64,000 bases of DNA from Hydractinia symbiolongicarpus (taxonomy: Eukaryota; Cnidaria; Hydrozoa; Anthoathecata; Hydractiniidae). The stretch covers positions 9,980,001 to 10,044,000 of the forward strand of contig NC_079879.1 in the NCBI RefSeq assembly GCF_029227915.1, read 5' to 3'. Both the position numbers and the translations under genes were made by a program. Each line of letters opens with the position of its first letter. The first letter of the stretch is position 1. The notes under the pieces are model-generated. The model was not told where the DNA came from. It made no database searches and saw only the letters and a list, made by a program, of their open reading frames with translations. This document shows positions 35,401 to 41,400 of this stretch, in pieces.

Positions 35401-38400
35401 ATGAACACATCCACTTTGCCTGTCACAGACACACAGACAGACACACTTAGCGTATTATTATATAGATATTGGTGTAATTAGGAATCCTAAGAGATTGATA
35501 GGGGTAACGCACATTTTATTAATTAAAAAAGCTTTTTTTGTGAGCTCTTTCTTCCGTTAAGGCTGAGGTTGACCGTAGAGAAGTGCTTAAGAATTACAAG
35601 TTTATTTATTCAATTCAGGTGTCTTACTTAAGTACTGTTTTGTTCCAATCTTAGCTGAAGCTTGGTTTATTTAGACCTAACGCAATTTTATACCTTAACC
35701 TTAATGCTAGAAAACGTTAAGCGAATATCTTGACTGATTTTTATTGATTTACTTAACAATGCAAACGTTCTGAAACAAATAATAGAGCAAGGAGGATGCG
35801 TGAAAAAGCAAATTGTGTGTCAATAAAGGCTTCCAAGCATCACCAAAGCGGTTAATACTAAACACTCGGAAGCACGGCTAGTCTTTTCTACAACGATTTT
35901 TACTCTGACAGCGAGAAATTTAGCTATTTAGTAAACTTTTTAAAATGCACCAACTACTTACAAAGTTAGTTTTAGATCTGAACAATAGTTATGTATCATC
36001 TAATTTCGTTTTTTAAACAATATTAAACGATAGAGAAGTATTCAAGTTTAGGACAAAAAATGTCAGTCGAATATTTCGCTCCTTATCAGTATGTAAAAAT
36101 TCAATCTTTATAACCTTTATAAATATATTTTTATAAATTATTTTAGGTCAATACGAAAGATATCATGAGGATTGGTCAGTAACATTTGATTTTTCATATG
36201 ATTATAATTCTATTATGCATTATACTCCGTATGCATTTTCAAAAAGCAAGGACAAGCCAACGATTCTTCCAACTGATCCTACAATGTCATACAAATCGCT
36301 CGGAGGAGATAAACCTACGGAGATGGATTATTTCAAGTTAAATCTATTATATGAATGCAGTATGGATTTTCTTTCTTTTTTTTGCACTCTAATTACATGG
36401 CGTTTTATTGTGCGTATGTATTTTTGTGAGTTATCCTGACAGGTCTGACACTCTGAAAACAAGAATGTAAGGAACAAGACCAGGAAATATAAGTACTTGT
36501 GATTAGAATTAAAAGATAAACGGGTTAAGAAACTTATCATTTTTATTTCTTTTTCCATTAGAAAATCATTTATACGCTAGAGCTTTGTAGGTACCGGTGT
36601 AGCCTATGCAGTTGCATGCAATTATCGTATAAGAAATAACTATTTAATTTTGGCTTTCAAAAGTACAATTTTTGATGAATAAGCATAATGCATATCAAGC
36701 CATAAATTAATGTCTTTCTTATACTTTTTACCTTCTGCACTGGCAATGACTTTCAAAAAGGAATCGGACGATATATTCCACGAAAAAAACGCAAGCTTTT
36801 CTCATTTACAAAAAGGGGACGTTTCCCTTTACAGCATGATTTGAATTTTTGAGAAAATAATTGATGACATCATTAGTTTTTTTGTTGACGTCATCATTTC
36901 TTTTTTCTAACGTCATGAAAATTTTAATGAGGTCAACATTTTTATTTTTTATTTTATTTTTATTTTTTCCTGATAAGGAAAAAAAATATCAACGAATGAA
37001 TTGATAACACAATAAAATTCAATAAATATATAACAAAAAAGCTAAGATTAAAAAAACGAAAGAGATATGTATATATAAAAAATGTTCTAAAATAGTTAGC
37101 AACGATTTTTACAATGTTGCACAATATTTTATCTTTTTGACTAAGAAAGAGTAAAGATAAGTAGATATTTGTAATCCCTGTAAAATTTGCAAAAAAGTGA
37201 TACTAACACTAATAATTTTCAACAGATGATAATAGATAGACGTAAAAATGTTCCTAATACGAGCAATTGACATAATTTTGTAATTTTTTGCTTTTTTTAC
37301 TTTTATGTTGCATAGTAAATAGTAAATATATTGAAATAAAGTCTCATTTTCTGAATTTTGAAAACGTCAATAAAATGAATGAATGCTGAAGTGAGCATAG
37401 TATTATAAAGGCGGTGATACACGATCCAATTAATCGAATTCGATTTATCGAAATTATATTGAACATTAATAAAAACTGAACAGATTTTTGATAACTTCAT
37501 TTCGATAAAATGTCTTTAGAAAGTGAAGACAAAGTTAAACTCGCTGCTGTTACAGTTATTAATACAACAACTAAAAATTTACGAAAACGTTAGAAACGGA
37601 GTGTGTTATTTCGTACTTTTCTGTTAATAAGCTTTAATCACTGACAAAAATCTCGTTGATTTCTGTTTTATCCTTTTTTGACGACATTATGTTTTTTAAG
37701 TTTCTCTACTAATGTTTATTTTCTTATATAGAAACTCCTATCTTTAAACGGACATTTGATGTACAGATTTTAAGCATTTTGATTGGCTGAAAACCTTTCG
37801 ATTAATCGAAGTCCGACTTTTTAAAAATCGAATTCGACAAGTCTGAGCATGCCGAAAGAATAGGATTTTAACATACACGATCCAATTAATCAAATTCGAT
37901 TTATCGAATTCGATTAATCGTATCGTGTATCACCGCCTTAAGACCCGTGGATGAATCCATGGCCCTTATCAATCAGAAGAACAAGGAAAGAAAGAGCTGT
38001 CACTTGAATTATAATTTAACGTCACCAAGGGCTGTTTGACAAACCGTTACACAAATATTGCAGTGTAATGTCAACAATTCGTTCATTTTTAAAAGAAGGG
38101 ATAACCCAGGTTTAAAAAAATTACCCAACTGGCTTCCAGGTTTTCCCTAGCTAGTCATGCAGCGGAAAATGACCGACGTTACCAGTCCGTTTTTAACTTT
38201 TTCAGGTACAAATGCATTGTAATGACTTCATTAATTTAAATTTAAGCTAATTAATCTTTTCGACCTCCTGACGGCTACTTTGTGGATTAACATTTGAGAC
38301 ATGAAATTTTCGGCAATATAAAAGGAAGATGAAGACATCAACTTATAGCTAAAGCTGTACAATGAGTAATTCTATCCGGAGTTAAGGTGGTAGGCTTAAA

Positions 38401-41400
38401 AATGCTTGTAAATTTGAATTTATTGCAAATTTGGAAAAATCTCTATTTCAGGCAGGTGTAAATTTATTTTCAATTTTGTTGTAACATCATCAAATTGATT
38501 GTTAACTGTTATATTACACATTTATTCCATCCACGCACCCTTAACCCCCCTACCCCTACCCCCACCCTTAAGATTAATTTAGATTATTGCTCTAATATAA
38601 GTTTGTTGTATAATACTTATAACAATAAATGTCTTGTGAAAACATTAAAAAGATTTCTTACAAATGACTTTAAAAATGCAGTGACACAAACAACGTTTTG
38701 AAAGACGCGAAGAATCAGTGAGGACAAGGGGGTCTTCGTGTAGGATATTTAAAAGGCTACTTCTAGACAGTCTAATCGCGATTTAGATAATGTTTAAAAC
38801 TGAATTTGTTCTTAGAGCTCTTAGAATATTATTCTAAGAGTTTAAAAATCACAACACATCTTTTTCGTGTGTTGCACAATTAACCTTCCTGGTCATATTA
38901 TGTTTAAAATACACCAAAAATTGGATTAGGCTCATGCTAGGATGGACAAATCCATAAAAATCCTTCTTTTATAATCACCTTTTTTGATAATTGCCGAATG
39001 ACTTTTACATAATTTTACTGAATTTTCTTTTTCTTTTCAAGTAAACTTCATTTAAAAAGTTAAATAATAAACACAAACCTGTTCCTTCACTCTGTGATAA
39101 ATTCTCCCCTACACTTATTTTTTGCTAATAATTTTCTCAAGGAAAGCAACCAGTTTGCTTTTTAATAGTGGTACTTTTTTTTAACATCAAGTTTTAGAAA
39201 AAGCGAATATTACTTGATGACAGAATTGATCCAATTTTTTCATTTTTGTAAACGTGATATTGCTTGATCCAAGAGATTGCAAGACAATCTTTTAATATAT
39301 CAGTTTATATATTTAAAAGTGAGCGCGAAATCCACCCGAAATGTTAAATATCATATGTTTTATAGAAAACAAACACTCTCCAGTTAGCTCGTGGTCAGTA
39401 TGGGGTGCATGTATTAAACAATATGACGGACAATACATGGCAATTCGTCAGAGATTTTGTTCACGTGAAAATGTCAGTGAATGCTGGACAGACAATAACC
39501 GGGTGGAAACCGAAAAGCGTACATGTGACATAAATTATGAAGGTACATGTTTGCACTTGTGTTTCGCTGAAAAATATTTACTATTATACATTGCCTGATT
39601 GCTAATTTGCAGAAAGTAATAACACTGAAACGTTTTATATTTAAGTTCGTAAAAATCTAACATTGGGAGCGTGGAATAAATGGTCAACCTGGTCTATTTG
39701 CAACACAACAAATGAACGGATTTTTCACGACCAACGAAGAACACGCAAATGTGAAGTAGGGAGAAGGTGCAGCGGTTCTGATACCCAATCAAGATCTTGT
39801 AGAACAGATGGAGATGTTCGGAACGGTAAAACTTGATGATGGTTTCACTTAGCTAATATTTTCTAGCATAGTTTATATTTAGAAAACTGCGGTATTTTTT
39901 AGACAAACTTGACTGTAGCTTTAAAACAGGTTATTGTTTGTGGTGTGCCGTACGTCCTATTAAAGAATATCGATGGAGAGCTAAAACTGGTAAAGGCGAG
40001 GTTTTGAGAGATGGACCTCTATTTGATCATACAACTATGGGAGGTAAGATATAATACTAATTTAGACTATAGAGAGACGAAAAGGGTAAACGATCTTCCA
40101 ACTTTGTTAACAATCCGCTTGATGGACAATTTACTTGATTCGTATATTTAAAACAGGCACGTTTTCATTCGGTCGCAGATCGATAAGCAATAAACTGAGC
40201 TTCGTTATAACATTGCTTCCACTGTTTCATAGCTGTGCAGCTATATCTTGCTAATGTTTGCGTTCTAACTGTTTGTCACTCAATATGGTCTTTGAGAATC
40301 AACAATTTTTACATAATGCTGAAAAGTTAACAAAAAGCGGGAATTAGAGTTCATTAGAAGCTATGATAATTTACTACAAAATATTTACTACTAAAACCTG
40401 CAGTCATTTTTGTAATACAGACTACATAAACTACCTACCAATCGCAGCATTTTTGATGGAATATAAATTGTAGTCTTCATCAATACAACGTGCCTTTCCA
40501 GCCTTCGTGACAAATGTGACAGGAAAACCATTGCTGGTTTCCATCTAAGAGACTTCAAATCACGCTAATGACTATGAAAACTTTCATGAATCATAACAAA
40601 TTTTATATTGGACCAAATGTAACTGAATATAGTAGAAAGGTTTTCTGCATTTACCTGATAGCCTAACTTAGTTAGTACACGCGCTTGTCACACTTCCAAA
40701 TATTTCATAAAATAGACTTTCAAACTTTTGGCATAGCTTGTTAGATTTATTCTATTCATAAATTTTTACAGAAAACTACATTCAGCCCGTCGAAGCAAGA
40801 AAAATAACGGTCATTTTAACGGGAAATGAAATGCTAAAATATGTAATTAGATGGGGTTACTAATAATATTATAATTTAGTAGAATTTGAATATGCATATT
40901 AAAAACTGTATGGTTTCATATGCATATCTACAGTTTAGAGTATAACTACCCTGCTGTAGTAACGAATTTTGTTAGCGCGTTTGCAAGTCCTCCGGCAAGC
41001 TGTGGATTTAATAAAGAAGTTACCCAGTTTGCAACTATTCTAATGCGTGAAAACAGATTAGAGCATCCGAAAACATTAGAATCGGCAATATATTTGTACT
41101 TCAACTTACTAAATCTGAGAAAGTGGCTGAAATTTGTCTCGGGAACTAAACTTAATCAACTATATTCAGGCCTTCATAATAATGATAGGATTTTTTGCAC
41201 CCACTGAAAGGGATAAGCAAAGAGTGAGAAAAAATGTGAAACCGGTGGACGTTATTTTGAAGGGAAGAATTTTGATTTTGGCGAAAGTCTACGTTGTTAC
41301 AACAAAACCTCAATTTTTTAGCAGATTTTTTATTCAAGGTGAAGTGCTTAGAACTGATTTGAATAAAAATTTTGTTATTTTCTAATTCGTACCTCAAACG

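Noticed and set aside
39613-39645. Acceptor at TTTGCAG (39612) for the second TSP1 exon
   Set aside because: The resulting frame meets a TAA before the TSP1 sequence; the acceptor at 39645 keeps the frame.
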